Below are positions 35,178-43,830 of a stretch of DNA of 64,000 bases, piece by piece. This DNA is from Lachnospiraceae bacterium. GTDB lineage: Bacteria; Bacillota; Clostridia; Lachnospirales; Lachnospiraceae. The translations under genes were made by a program, and so were the position numbers. The notes under the pieces were generated by a model, which saw nothing but the letters and a program-made list of their open reading frames with translations, was not told where the DNA came from and searched no databases. How positions within the stretch are numbered: the stretch's first letter is position 1; each line of letters starts with the position of its first letter. The stretch covers positions 1 through 64,000 of the forward strand of contig JAFVSN010000045.1 of assembly GCA_017503735.1 (NCBI GenBank), in the 5' to 3' direction.

Positions 35178-36947
35178 ATGGCATTTGACGGACTTATGAC
35201 CGCAGCTTTAGTCAAGGAACTTTCCGATACATTAACCGGCGGACGCATCGTAAAGATTGCCCAGCCGGAAAAAGACGAGTTGCAGTTACAAATAAAAAAT
35301 TACGACACCTATAAGCTTTTGATTTCTGCGGATGCTTCTCTTCCGCTGTTGTACCTGACAGAGGAGAGCAAACAAAGCCCGCTGACCGCACCGAATTTTT
35401 GCATGCTCCTTCGCAAACACTTTAACAGCGCCCGAATTCTTTCCGTAACCCAACCGGGGTTGGAACGTATCGTAGACTTTACGGTAGAGCATTTAAACGA
35501 ACTGGGAGATGTTTGTACAAAGCACATTATGGTAGAACTGATGGGCAAACACAGCAACATTATCCTGGTGGACGAAAACGGAATGATTTTAGACTCCATC
35601 AAACGGGTTTCCGGCATGGTCAGCTCCGTCCGCGAGGTTCTGCCGGGACGCCCGTACTTTATTCCCCGGACCCAGGAAAAGCTGGACCCGTTGGCAGTTT
35701 CCTTCGAGGAGTTTTTGACCTTACAAGAAAAACCGATGGAGCTTAGTAAGGCTTTGTATACCACCTTTACCGGTCTGTCTCCGCAGACCGCCAACGAGCT
35801 TTGTCATCGTGCGGGGCTCTCGCCGGATATGTCGGCTACAGAGTTTTCCGAAGATTTCCTGCGGCATTTGTATCGGGTATTTACGGAATTTACGGACAAT
35901 ATAAAGAATGGGGAATTCACGCCGAATTTAGTTCGTAAAAACGGAGATCCGGTGGCTTTCTCTGCCACTCCTCTTACTCTTTACGAGGAAGAACCCTACG
36001 AGGTGGAGGACTTTGTTTCAGTCTCCTCTCTTTTACAGGAGTTCTATTCCGAGAAAAATACGGTAACCCGTATCCGTCAACGTTCCTCGGACTTACGAAG
36101 AGTGCTACAGTCCGCCTTGGAGCGTGAAGTAAAGAAATATGACTTACAGATGAAACAGTTAAAAGACACGGAATCCCGTGACAAATACAAGGTATACGGT
36201 GAACTGCTCACCGCCTACGGTTACGGTGTGGAGCCGGGCGCCAAGGAAACCACAGTCACCAACTACTACACCAACGAGCCGCTGTCCATTCCGTTAGACG
36301 AGACCATGTCCGCTCTGGACAATGCGAAACGGTATTTTGAAAAATATAACAAATTAAAGCGTACCTATGAAGCGCTGACAGAACAGGTGGCAGAAACAAA
36401 ATCCGCCATTCTTCATCTGGAATCCATTAAGAATGCTTTAGATATTGCCCGCCACGAAGAAGATCTGATACAGATTAAGGCAGAACTTACCGAATACGGC
36501 TATTTAAAGAAGCACATGGTAGCACAAAAGGGTGGCAAGGGAAAGAAGGAGAAAAAAGTGCGCATTACCGCAAAACCGCTCCACTATCGCACCGAAGATG
36601 GCTTTGATTTATATGTGGGAAAGAACAACTACCAGAACGATTCCCTGACCTTTGAATTTGCAAACGGGAATGATTGGTGGTTTCATGCGAAAGATTGTGC
36701 CGGCTCCCATGTAATCTTAAAGAATGACGGCAGAGACATTCCGGACCATGTATTTGAAGATGCAGGCGCATTAGCTGCTTTTTATTCTAAAAACAAGGAT
36801 GCCGGAAAGGTTGAAGTGGATTACGTAGACAAAAAGCAGGTAAAGAAACCAAACGGCGCAAAACCGGGTTTTGTGGTATACTACACCAATTACTCGTTAA
36901 TGGCAACTCCGGACATTTCACATTTAACTGAGATTGATGAACAGTGA
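35178..36947 (+). CDS. rqcH: NFACT protein RqcH, ribosome quality control
   Basis: Binds stalled 50S subunits carrying peptidyl-tRNA and adds C-terminal alanine tails. The 589 residues follow the NFACT plan: NFACT-N with the family start MAFDGLMTAALVKEL and MVELMGKHSNIILVDENG, a long coiled-coil middle (about 270-430), then NFACT-R near 460-580 with HYRTEDGFDLYVGKNNYQND and WWFHAKDCAGSHVI, the typical RNA-binding motifs. Formerly annotated as fibronectin-binding FbpA. Followed by a PHP phosphatase 32 bases on, sharing a terminator. Confidence 0.95.
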   Translation: MAFDGLMTAALVKELSDTLTGGRIVKIAQPEKDELQLQIKNYDTYKLLISADASLPLLYLTEESKQSPLTAPNFCMLLRKHFNSARILSVTQPGLERIVDFTVEHLNELGDVCTKHIMVELMGKHSNIILVDENGMILDSIKRVSGMVSSVREVLPGRPYFIPRTQEKLDPLAVSFEEFLTLQEKPMELSKALYTTFTGLSPQTANELCHRAGLSPDMSATEFSEDFLRHLYRVFTEFTDNIKNGEFTPNLVRKNGDPVAFSATPLTLYEEEPYEVEDFVSVSSLLQEFYSEKNTVTRIRQRSSDLRRVLQSALEREVKKYDLQMKQLKDTESRDKYKVYGELLTAYGYGVEPGAKETTVTNYYTNEPLSIPLDETMSALDNAKRYFEKYNKLKRTYEALTEQVAETKSAILHLESIKNALDIARHEEDLIQIKAELTEYGYLKKHMVAQKGGKGKKEKKVRITAKPLHYRTEDGFDLYVGKNNYQNDSLTFEFANGNDWWFHAKDCAGSHVILKNDGRDIPDHVFEDAGALAAFYSKNKDAGKVEVDYVDKKQVKKPNGAKPGFVVYYTNYSLMATPDISHLTEIDEQ

Positions 36948-36979
36948 CATTACAAAGAATGATACAAAAGGAGGCTCCC

Positions 36980-37804
36980 ATGTTATTAGCCGATACCCAC
37001 ACCCATACGAAGTTTTCCAGTGATTCCAAAGCGGACCCGCGTGAAATGCTCTCCGCCGCCAAGGCAGCGGGACTTTCTGCTCTTTGCTTTACGGATCATA
37101 TGGATTTAGACTTTCCGGGAGACGATACCCTGTTTGTTTTTGATACAAACGCGTATTTTAAAGAATTGCTCCCGTTAAAGGAACAAAACAACACTGATAA
37201 AACCATGCCGGAACTTCTTCTCGGCATTGAACTGGGACTCCGCCCGAATCGTCCTGACCTACGGGAACGGATGGATGCTTTGCTGACGGAACATCCTTAC
37301 GACTTTGTTCTTGGTTCTACACATGTAGTAGATGAATTAGACCCGTATTATCAGGAATACTGGGATTTGCCGGGGGACCGTCTTCTACGCTATTTTGAAG
37401 ACATCCGTACTAACGTAGCGGAGCATACGAACTTTGATTCCCTCGGTCACTTAGATTACATCATTCGCTATTTACCGGACTCTGTTTCCCTTGTGAAAGA
37501 CTATAAGGTACGGAACTATATGGACCTAATCGAAGAAACCCTTCGCACTCTGATTTCCCGTGGTCAGGCTTTGGAAGTAAATACCGCCGGGTTGCGGAAA
37601 GGCCTCTCCTTCCCTCATCCAAAGGAAGAAATCCTTCTCCGCTACAAAGAACTGGGGGGCGAACTCCTAACCCTTGGCTCCGACGCCCACTATCCGAGTG
37701 ATGTGGGTGCGGATATTCGGCATTGTGCAGAACTTATAAAGGAGCTTGGGTTCCGGTATTATGCGGTGTACAAAGAACGGAAGCCGGTGATGGTGAAGTT
37801 GTAA
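36980..37804 (+). CDS. PHP-domain histidinol-phosphatase, HisJ/HisK type
   Basis: A 274-residue metal-dependent phosphoesterase of the PHP superfamily. It opens with DTHTHTKFSSDS, whose His pair binds metal, followed by CFTDHMDLDFPG, a Glu in LLGIELGLRP, the STHVVD His, GHLDYIIRY and finally the GSDAHYPSDVG motif. This is the order of histidinol-phosphate phosphatases of Firmicutes (HisK), which complete histidine biosynthesis; no other his gene is near, so the substrate is assigned by family only. ATG 36980 is preceded by AAAGGAGG; the longer frame starts inside rqcH's stop region. Confidence 0.88.
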   Translation: MLLADTHTHTKFSSDSKADPREMLSAAKAAGLSALCFTDHMDLDFPGDDTLFVFDTNAYFKELLPLKEQNNTDKTMPELLLGIELGLRPNRPDLRERMDALLTEHPYDFVLGSTHVVDELDPYYQEYWDLPGDRLLRYFEDIRTNVAEHTNFDSLGHLDYIIRYLPDSVSLVKDYKVRNYMDLIEETLRTLISRGQALEVNTAGLRKGLSFPHPKEEILLRYKELGGELLTLGSDAHYPSDVGADIRHCAELIKELGFRYYAVYKERKPVMVKL

Positions 37805-37829
37805 TAATCCCAACCAAAAAAACTGGTCA

Positions 37830-37868
37830 AACGCCTTGAAACAAGCAGTTTTCAGGGCGTTTTCTTCT
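37830..37868 (+). terminator. Intrinsic terminator after rqcH and the PHP gene
   Basis: A roughly 12-bp stem (37830-37841 with 37849-37861, one G-U pair), 7-base loop, then TTCTTCTTTC. Confidence 0.75.
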
Positions 37869-37927
37869 TTCAATCTTTTGTGCAAATCCACCAAATTTCC
37901 GTAAAATCTTTGTAAAATTTTCCGAGA

Positions 37928-38041
37928 TGGTCAAACCATCCCTTTTGTGCTACACTATATCCATGGATGCCGAACGAAAATTCTTCGACATCCATATATC
38001 GGAGCAGTGCCTTTCGACACAGCGCGCGTGTCAAGGCACAC
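37928..38041 (+). promoter_or_regulatory. Promoter and structured leader of the Rpn gene
   Basis: Possible promoter TGGTCA (37928-37933), 17 bases, TACACT (37951-37956). The leader then holds a strong two-part hairpin, GTGCCTT/AAGGCAC outside and GACAC/GTGTC inside, around 38009-38041. The gap 37805-38144 holds no gene on either strand that I can support. Confidence 0.4.
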
Positions 38042-38144
38042 AAATTATACATTAAGATGCTTCGGTTCAAGGCGGAGTCCCGCCGGATGATTCCATGGAA
38101 AATAACAGCTTAACGTGTAATTAAACTAACAAAGGAGGAGTAAC

Positions 38145-39125
38145 TTGTCAAATTTACAACATTGTACATCACTTCAGGATGCCACCGGCGAACTTGACTT
38201 CCGACTCACCAATGACTGCATGTTCCATGTGGTCTTTCAAAAGAACCCAAAGGCATTACTAGGGCTTTGTGCTTCCCTGTTACATAAGCACCCTGAAGAA
38301 ATTCGCTCCGTAGAAGTATTAAACCCTTTCGAATTTAAAAGCATGCCCACAGATAAAACCTTTGTTCTTGACCTAAAAGTCATGTTAAACAACGACAGCA
38401 TCTTAAATTTCGAGGTGCAAGTAGTTGATGAAACGGATTGGCCGGAACGTTCCCTGACCTACACCTGCCGTACCTTTGACCAGCTAAAACGTGGAGAGTC
38501 CTACCTCGATGTTAAGCCGATACGACATATCGGTTTTTTGGATTACGACTTGAAGGGCTTTGTGCCTGAATTCTATGCTACCTATCAACTGCTTAACATC
38601 AAAAATCATGAAATGTATACTAGCAAATTTGCCTTATCTGTGGTAAACTTAAATCAGATAGAACTTGCCACTGAGGAAGACCGCAAGTATGGTATCGACC
38701 ACTGGGCACGACTATTTAAGGCAACCACTTGGGAGGCGATAAAGAAAATGGCACAAGAAAACGAATACATTTCCAGCGCAGCAGAAACCATGTTTGAATC
38801 CAGTCAGGATGAGTCCATGCGTATCTTCATGGAAGGCGTTGAAGAGGCAAACCGCATCCGTCGCGGGCAGGAAATCCGTATTGAGCGAGCTGAAGCAACT
38901 CTGGCAAAAAAAGAGGCGATTATTGCAGAAATAGAGGCCGCAATTTCCGCAAAAAATGCTGAAATTGCTAAAATGGACAACGCTCTTGCCGATAAAGATG
39001 CTAAAATCGCTAAAATGAGCAACGCCCTTGCTGATAAAGATGCTGAACTCGCTAAAATGGACAACGCCCTTGCTGATAAAGATGCTGAAATTTCTCGTCT
39101 AAAAGCACTTTTAGGAAATACGTAA
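38145..39125 (+). CDS. Rpn-family PD-(D/E)XK nuclease (putative transposase)
   Basis: A 326-residue protein of the Rpn/YhgA group, annotated as PD-(D/E)XK transposase-like nucleases. The N-terminus FRLTNDCMFHVVFQKNPKALL is characteristic, and the nuclease core has VLDLKVMLNNDSILNFEVQV, giving the D-x(n)-ExQ catalytic pattern (FEVQV), then TYTCRTFDQL. The C-terminal 100 residues are coiled coil with three 14-residue repeats (AEIAKMDNALADKD type). Start is TTG 38145, six bases after GGAGG; no ATG fits. E. coli Rpn proteins are DNA endonucleases linked to recombination and phage defence. No terminal inverted repeats seen, own terminator. Confidence 0.85.
   Translation: MSNLQHCTSLQDATGELDFRLTNDCMFHVVFQKNPKALLGLCASLLHKHPEEIRSVEVLNPFEFKSMPTDKTFVLDLKVMLNNDSILNFEVQVVDETDWPERSLTYTCRTFDQLKRGESYLDVKPIRHIGFLDYDLKGFVPEFYATYQLLNIKNHEMYTSKFALSVVNLNQIELATEEDRKYGIDHWARLFKATTWEAIKKMAQENEYISSAAETMFESSQDESMRIFMEGVEEANRIRRGQEIRIERAEATLAKKEAIIAEIEAAISAKNAEIAKMDNALADKDAKIAKMSNALADKDAELAKMDNALADKDAEISRLKALLGNT
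38958..39110 (+). repeat. 42-bp in-frame tandem repeat, three copies plus partial
   Basis: Units at 38958-38999, 39000-39041 and 39042-39083, then a diverging partial copy. Each encodes 14 residues (two coiled-coil heptads) ending NALADKD. Copies differ by a few bases, e.g. AAKMDN versus AKMSN. Confidence 0.9.
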
Positions 39126-39146
39126 CTTCAAAACAAGAACAATGAA

Positions 39147-39186
39147 ACGAGTTCTCTCCATCACTGTGATCAGAGAACTCGTTTTT
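39147..39186 (+). terminator. Intrinsic terminator of the Rpn gene
   Basis: Perfect 11-bp stem ACGAGTTCTCT (39147-39157) with AGAGAACTCGT (39172-39182), then TTTTCT. Confidence 0.88.
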
Positions 39187-39288
39187 CTGTGAATTGTACC
39201 ATAAAACTACTAAATATCCTCTATCCTGCACTGTAATCCGTCAGTCAACCGTAGTATAATGTCCGTCTGTGTCTTTCTGATATAAAAG

Positions 39289-39786
39289 TTATATCTTATA
39301 CCCTATCCTCACTTGCTCTCTTTCCTCGCAAATCACCGTTCCACCCATCGCAATATAGAACTTCTGCGCATCGTAATTCTTCTTATTTACGGAAAGAAAG
39401 AATTCTTTATTCCCTTTCTCGGCAACCTGCTTTCTAGCCATGTCAAAGAATGTTGTTCCGATTCCTTGCCTCTGGTATTCTTTTAAAATATAAAGTAATC
39501 CGATTTCCTGCCCATACTCCCGAAACGGTCGGTAGGGCTTTCCACAAGTCATCAATCCTACGATTTTACTGCCGTCTACCGCTACATATAATGTTATCTC
39601 CGGATTGTCTACCATGTTTTCAAAAATTCGTTTATTCTTCTCCACATCATATCCCGTCAATTTCTCCTGCGGGTAGATGCCCTGATAAGTGGTATTCCAA
39701 ACCTTCCCTTTTAACACTGCAAGATCATAACAGTCTCCAAGGCAAGCCTCCCGAAAAACAATGTTTTTCTTATCCTTTGTCTGCAT
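39289..39786 (-). CDS. GNAT-family N-acetyltransferase
   Basis: A single-domain acetyltransferase of 165 residues. The N-terminal IVFREACLGDCYDLAVL is the beta1-alpha1 region; the acetyl-CoA loop reads LYILKEYQRQGIGTTFFDMA (QRQGIG matches the R/Q-x-x-G-x-G/A motif) and the ending FFLSVNKKNYDAQKFYIAMGG is typical. Substrate not predictable. Start ATG 39786 has AAGGTG eight bases upstream; the GTG at 39795 overlaps that site. It lies 61 bases after the methyltransferase gene and could be read from the same attenuated promoter. Confidence 0.85.
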   Translation of the reverse strand: MQTKDKKNIVFREACLGDCYDLAVLKGKVWNTTYQGIYPQEKLTGYDVEKNKRIFENMVDNPEITLYVAVDGSKIVGLMTCGKPYRPFREYGQEIGLLYILKEYQRQGIGTTFFDMARKQVAEKGNKEFFLSVNKKNYDAQKFYIAMGGTVICEEREQVRIGYKI

Positions 39787-39847
39787 TTCCTTCACACCTT
39801 TCTCTCACTCACTGTTTATTCATGTGAAACTTTTCCATCCCGCTCCT

Positions 39848-40630
39848 TTACTTTCGTACCAAATACAACATCACATGCTGTGGCAGCTCTACCTTTCCTC
39901 CATTTGCATTAATATACGCCCTTACCTCATCCAAGTACGCGATCCGTTTCTCTTCCGAAAGGGTCTGGGTCCCGGAATAGGTATTCAGTAACGTCACATA
40001 CCGCTCCGCATCGTAAGTATCCATCCACCGATACTCATAAATCTCCGGCTCACCAAAACACCCTCCTGACTGTATCTGAGCAATTCTTCGCTCTTTCACC
40101 TTCATAATCCCCTCCGTATCAAATCCCAAAGACTCCCCCGGAAGATACTTTTTCTTTAATGCGTTCAATCCGTCAAATATTCCTCCCTCATAATAGGTCA
40201 CCGAGGACATATGCCAGAATACCGCCAAAGTTCCTCCTGCATTTAACATCTCCCACGCCTTCGGGTACCCAATCCGGCTATCCACCCAGTGAAACGCTGT
40301 GGCGGAATAAATCAAGTCATACTTTTTTTCCGTTTCATACTGCTCAAAATAATCTTTTACTACCGTCACCTTCGGATTGTCTCCATACTTTTGTTTCAAA
40401 AACAGCACCTGCTCCTCACTGACCTCCAGTAAATCACACCGAAAGTCTCCCGACAAAAACAGGTCCGTTGCCTGTCCTGTACCGGCTCCCACTTCTAATA
40501 TCGCAGCACCTTTCCCAATACCCGAAAAAGAAATTACTTTATCATACAATTTCTTCGGATAGCCGGGTCTTGCGGTGTCGTAATCCTTGATTACCTTTGA
40601 AAATGTGTTCTTTAAAAAATCTGTGTTCAT
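39848..40630 (-). CDS. Class I SAM-dependent methyltransferase behind an attenuator leader
   Basis: A 260-residue methyltransferase: YDTARPGYPKKLYDKVI leads to motif I AAILEVGAGTGQATDLFL; LEVSEEQVLFLKQKYG is the acidic strand region, and YSATAFHWVD fills motif IV. This group includes small-molecule methylases such as trans-aconitate methyltransferase; a target in antibiotic resistance is not excluded given the leader, but nothing in the protein shows it. Start ATG 40630 has AAGGAGG six bases before it. Upstream lie a promoter, a 19-codon uORF and an intrinsic terminator ending 21 bases before this ATG. Confidence 0.85.
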   Translation of the reverse strand: MNTDFLKNTFSKVIKDYDTARPGYPKKLYDKVISFSGIGKGAAILEVGAGTGQATDLFLSGDFRCDLLEVSEEQVLFLKQKYGDNPKVTVVKDYFEQYETEKKYDLIYSATAFHWVDSRIGYPKAWEMLNAGGTLAVFWHMSSVTYYEGGIFDGLNALKKKYLPGESLGFDTEGIMKVKERRIAQIQSGGCFGEPEIYEYRWMDTYDAERYVTLLNTYSGTQTLSEEKRIAYLDEVRAYINANGGKVELPQHVMLYLVRK

Positions 40631-40651
40631 AATTGACCTCCTTCTTTGCAT

Positions 40652-40699
40652 AAAAAAGGACCGTAATCAAACTCAGCCAAAAGCCAAATCTGTTACGGT
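40652..40699 (-). terminator. Intrinsic terminator in the methyltransferase leader (attenuator)
   Basis: Outer arms ACCGTAA (40693-40699 on the minus strand, complement 40660-40666), an inner 10-bp helix including several G-U pairs, loop TTTT and six T just before the ribosome site of the gene at 39848-40630. Confidence 0.8.
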
Positions 40700-40774
40700 T
40701 CTGCATCTCTATGATTAAAACAGTGACCGCACAGAAACAAGACGTACCTCTTATAACCATGCGGAGTGCAATGA

Positions 40775-40834
40775 TTACAAGAGCCTACGTTCTTCTTCTC
40801 TGCGTTCTAAACTGTTCAACATTCCGTTCATCAT
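40775..40834 (-). CDS. Leader peptide uORF, 19 residues
   Basis: Minus-strand ORF MMNGMLNSLERREEERRLL with AAAGGA six bases before the first ATG, about 20 bases after the likely transcription start. Its stop codon lies in the left arm of a 13-bp hairpin (40771-40783 with 40748-40760), and its start region can pair with 40707-40715. Such short, charged uORFs before terminators usually sense ribosome stalling. Confidence 0.6.
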   Translation of the reverse strand: MMNGMLNSLERREEERRLL

Positions 40835-40861
40835 AGAGTTTCCTTTCAAGTTATTTTTCAC

Positions 40862-40890
40862 ATCATAGCACAGATATCTAAAAAATGCAA
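40862..40890 (-). promoter_or_regulatory. Sigma-A promoter of the attenuated methyltransferase unit
   Basis: Minus strand: -35 TTGCAT (40885-40890), 17-base spacer, -10 TATGAT (40862-40867). Confidence 0.75.
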
Positions 40891-40920
40891 TAGTTATGTT
40901 TTGCAACCGTTTCCGATTTC

Positions 40921-42225
40921 TTACAAAATATCAATGTATTCCCCGTTTAAAGCCTTATTCATACTTCTGACTGCACAGAACTTTCCGCACATGGAGCAAC
41001 TGTCCTCATGTTCCGGCGCACGGCTGTCACGAATTGCTTTGGCTGTTTCCGGGTCGATGGAGCATTCCCACTGTTTCTCCCAATCGAAGGTTCTTCTGGC
41101 ATCCGCCATTGCATCATCCACGTCTCTCGCGTGAGGTACCTTCTTTGCGATATCCGCTGCATGGGCTGCAATCCGGGAAGCGATCATCCCCTGCTTTACG
41201 TCCTCTACATTCGGAAGTGCCAAATGCTCCGCAGGCGTTACATAACAGAGAAATGCCGCACCGGAAGCCGCTGCGATTGCACCGCCGATGGCAGCGGTAA
41301 TGTGGTCATATCCCGGAGCGATATCCGTAACAATAGGACCGAGTACATAGAAAGGTGCCCCCATACAGATGGTCTGTTGCAACTTCATATTGGCTTCAAT
41401 CTGATCTAACGGCATATGCCCCGGTCCTTCCACCATAATCTGTACATCCTTTTCCCATGCGCGCTTGGTCAGCTCACCGAGACGAACCAACTCCTCAATC
41501 TGGCATACATCACCGGCATCCGCAAGGCAGCCCGGACGGCAGGCATCACCGAGAGAAATCGTTACGTCATACTCACGGCAAATATCCAAAATCTCATCGT
41601 AATACTCATAAAACGGATTCTCCTCACCAGTCATACTCATCCACGCAAATACCAGAGAACCGCCGCGGGAAACGATATTCATTCTCCGGTTGTGCTTACG
41701 AATCTGTTCCATGGTCTTGCGGGTGATGCCGCAATGAAGGGTTACAAAATCCACGCCATCCCGGGCATGCAGACGAACCACATCAATAAAGTCCTTTGCG
41801 GTAAGGGTAGCAAGGTCTCTTTGATAATGAATCACGCTATCATACACCGGCACCGTACCGATCATAGCCGGACACTCTGCGGTCAGCTTCCGGCGGAAGG
41901 GCTGGGTGTTGCCGTGACTTGACAGGTCCATAATTGCCTCTGCGCCCATATCCACAGCAGCCATAACCTTTTGCATTTCAATGTCATAGTCCTCACAATC
42001 ACGAGACACACCGAGATTCACATTAATCTTGGTGCGAAGCATCGAGCCGACACCGTTCGGTTCAATGCAGGTATGTAACTTATTGGCGCAGATAGCAACC
42101 TGACCTTTGGCAACAAGGTCACGGATTTCTTCCTCGGTTCTGTATTCCTTTGCGGCAACCGCCTTCATTTCCGGCGTAATGATACCACGCTTTGCGGCAT
42201 CCATCTGGGTTGTATAATCTCTCAT
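40921..42225 (-). CDS. thiC: Phosphomethylpyrimidine synthase
   Basis: Radical SAM rearrangement of 5-aminoimidazole ribotide to hydroxymethylpyrimidine phosphate. The 434 residues are the short (bacterial anaerobe) form lacking the extended N-terminal domain. Visible are [18 protein letters not shown], the barrel motifs [23 protein letters not shown] and GDACRPGC, and the C-terminal cluster motif CSMCGKFC near 413-420, the unusual CxxCxxxxC. Start ATG 42225 has AAAGGA upstream. It is the last gene of the TPP-riboswitch operon, 14 bases after thiD. Confidence 0.97.
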   Translation of the reverse strand: MRDYTTQMDAAKRGIITPEMKAVAAKEYRTEEEIRDLVAKGQVAICANKLHTCIEPNGVGSMLRTKINVNLGVSRDCEDYDIEMQKVMAAVDMGAEAIMDLSSHGNTQPFRRKLTAECPAMIGTVPVYDSVIHYQRDLATLTAKDFIDVVRLHARDGVDFVTLHCGITRKTMEQIRKHNRRMNIVSRGGSLVFAWMSMTGEENPFYEYYDEILDICREYDVTISLGDACRPGCLADAGDVCQIEELVRLGELTKRAWEKDVQIMVEGPGHMPLDQIEANMKLQQTICMGAPFYVLGPIVTDIAPGYDHITAAIGGAIAAASGAAFLCYVTPAEHLALPNVEDVKQGMIASRIAAHAADIAKKVPHARDVDDAMADARRTFDWEKQWECSIDPETAKAIRDSRAPEHEDSCSMCGKFCAVRSMNKALNGEYIDIL

Positions 42226-42239
42226 TCTCTTGGTTCCTT

Positions 42240-43058
42240 TCAAACAGATATTTTTTCTCCGGCAAAGCGAGAACTCAAATCAAAGTTATGTAGCATCGGA
42301 CCGGAACCCTGTCCCAAATCCAGTTGTGCCGAAAGGGCTTCCGAAATATATTCTTTTGCTCTCTCTACCGCTTCCGCGAGGCTGTATCCTTTTGCCAAAT
42401 TGGACGCAATAGCACTGGATAAGGTACAACCGGTTCCGTGTGTGTTGGGATTGTCGATGCGGTTTCCGTAAAACCACTGATGCTTTCCGTCAAAGTACAA
42501 AAGGTCATTTGCATCGTTGATGCTGTGCCCGCCTTTGCAAAGTACCGCACAATGATATGCCTCGCCGATTCGTTTTGCAGCCGCAACCATATCCTCTTCG
42601 TTTTCAATCTTCCTATCCGCAAGGATTTCCGCTTCCGGAATATTGGGCGTTACTACTGTCGCAAGAGGCATCAGTTTTTCTTTTAAAACCGCAAGTGCTC
42701 CCGACTCCATCAGCTTTGAACCGCTGGTTGCCACCATAACCGGATCAACCACAACATTCTCCGCCCTATAATGCACAAGTCGTTCCGCAATCGCATCAAT
42801 GAGCATTCCCGATGCTACCATTCCGATTTTTACAGCATCCGGCCGAATATCTTCAAACACTGCATCCATCTGGTCCTTTAAAAATGCAGGTGGAACCTCC
42901 ATAATATTTCTGACTCCGGTGGTATTCTGCGCCGTCAATGCGGTCAGTACACTCATGGCATACACCCCGTTCATGGTCATTGTTTTTAAATCTGCCTGAA
43001 TTCCGGCGCCTCCGCTGCAATCGCTTCCTGCAATGGTCAATGCTGTTTTTATTTTCAT
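42240..43058 (-). CDS. thiD: Hydroxymethylpyrimidine/phosphomethylpyrimidine kinase
   Basis: Phosphorylates HMP and HMP-P to the diphosphate used by ThiE. A 272-residue ribokinase-fold protein: [20 protein letters not shown] at the N-terminus, [15 protein letters not shown] in the middle, LCKGGHS, and the anion-hole and catalytic Asp signature [18 protein letters not shown] near the C-terminus. Start ATG 43058 is taken because AAGGAG lies 7 bases before it; earlier in-frame ATGs overlap that site. 120 bases separate it from thiE. Confidence 0.96.
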   Translation of the reverse strand: MKIKTALTIAGSDCSGGAGIQADLKTMTMNGVYAMSVLTALTAQNTTGVRNIMEVPPAFLKDQMDAVFEDIRPDAVKIGMVASGMLIDAIAERLVHYRAENVVVDPVMVATSGSKLMESGALAVLKEKLMPLATVVTPNIPEAEILADRKIENEEDMVAAAKRIGEAYHCAVLCKGGHSINDANDLLYFDGKHQWFYGNRIDNPNTHGTGCTLSSAIASNLAKGYSLAEAVERAKEYISEALSAQLDLGQGSGPMLHNFDLSSRFAGEKISV

Positions 43059-43178
43059 ACACATGCTCCTTTCTCTTCTCAGCATCGTTTTCTTCTGCGA
43101 CATAAGGTGGTGCCCCCAATATGCCGCTTAAAGTTGTCGGCTTATTCAGCCAAAACAAAACTTCCAAAATGTAAAAAA

Positions 43179-43820
43179 TCACATTTTATATAAGCCAAGT
43201 TCCCCTGCTCTTGCCTTTAACTCTTCCGTTGCCGCCCCGGGATTGTCCGCTTTCATGATAGCTGACACAACGCAGATACCGGCCACAGGAATACCTTTTA
43301 ACACTTCAATATTGTCCTTATTCAGTCCTCCGATGGCATTTACCGGAATCGGTACTGCACTACAAATATCACGAAGGGTATCGGTGGAAGTCAAAACCGT
43401 TTTCACCTTTGTGGTGGTAGGATAAATCGCACCTACCCCAAGATAATCCGCCCCTTGTTCATAAGCTTCTTTCGCCCAGGGAACAGCCTTTGCTGTAGCT
43501 CCCACGATTTTATCTTCTCCCATCAGTTTTCTTGCGGTGGCAACCGGCATATCGCTTGCGCCTACATGAACACCCTCCGCATCAACAGCAAGTGCCACAT
43601 CCACACGATCATCAATAATTAACGGCACTTGGTACCTCTTTGCAAGTTCATGTACCTTTTCCGCGAGTTCTATGTATTCTCTGGTGGACTTTTCCTTTTC
43701 ACGAAGCTGGAGAAGGGTTACACCTCCTGCGAGTGCCTGCTCCACACGAGAAAGAAATTCTTCTTCGTTGTAATTCGTGCTGTCGGTGATAAAATATAAA
43801 CTCGAATCAAATTTTCTCAT
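43179..43820 (-). CDS. thiE: Thiamine-phosphate synthase
   Basis: Joins HMP diphosphate with thiazole phosphate to form thiamine phosphate. The 213-residue TIM barrel contains LLQLREKEKSTREYI (pyrophosphate contacts), PLIIDDRVDVALAVDAEGVHVG with the Mg-binding Asp, GATAKAV, the ADYLGVGAIYPTTTK loop and PVNAIGGLN, all family hallmarks. Full length. Only 10 bases separate it from thiH upstream. Confidence 0.97.
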   Translation of the reverse strand: MRKFDSSLYFITDSTNYNEEEFLSRVEQALAGGVTLLQLREKEKSTREYIELAEKVHELAKRYQVPLIIDDRVDVALAVDAEGVHVGASDMPVATARKLMGEDKIVGATAKAVPWAKEAYEQGADYLGVGAIYPTTTKVKTVLTSTDTLRDICSAVPIPVNAIGGLNKDNIEVLKGIPVAGICVVSAIMKADNPGAATEELKARAGELGLYKM

Positions 43821-43830
43821 GTCTTATACC

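Noticed and set aside
37870..38070. Minus-strand 66-codon frame opposite the Rpn leader
   Set aside because: No ribosome site or promoter in that direction; the sequence is better explained as a structured leader.
38145..39125. Complete insertion sequence around the Rpn transposase-like gene
   Set aside because: No terminal inverted repeats or target-site duplication seen; the gene has its own promoter and terminator.
42853..43182. Minus-strand 109-codon frame overlapping thiD
   Set aside because: Most of it is out of frame inside thiD; only the gap part (43059-43178) is mentioned as a weak observation.
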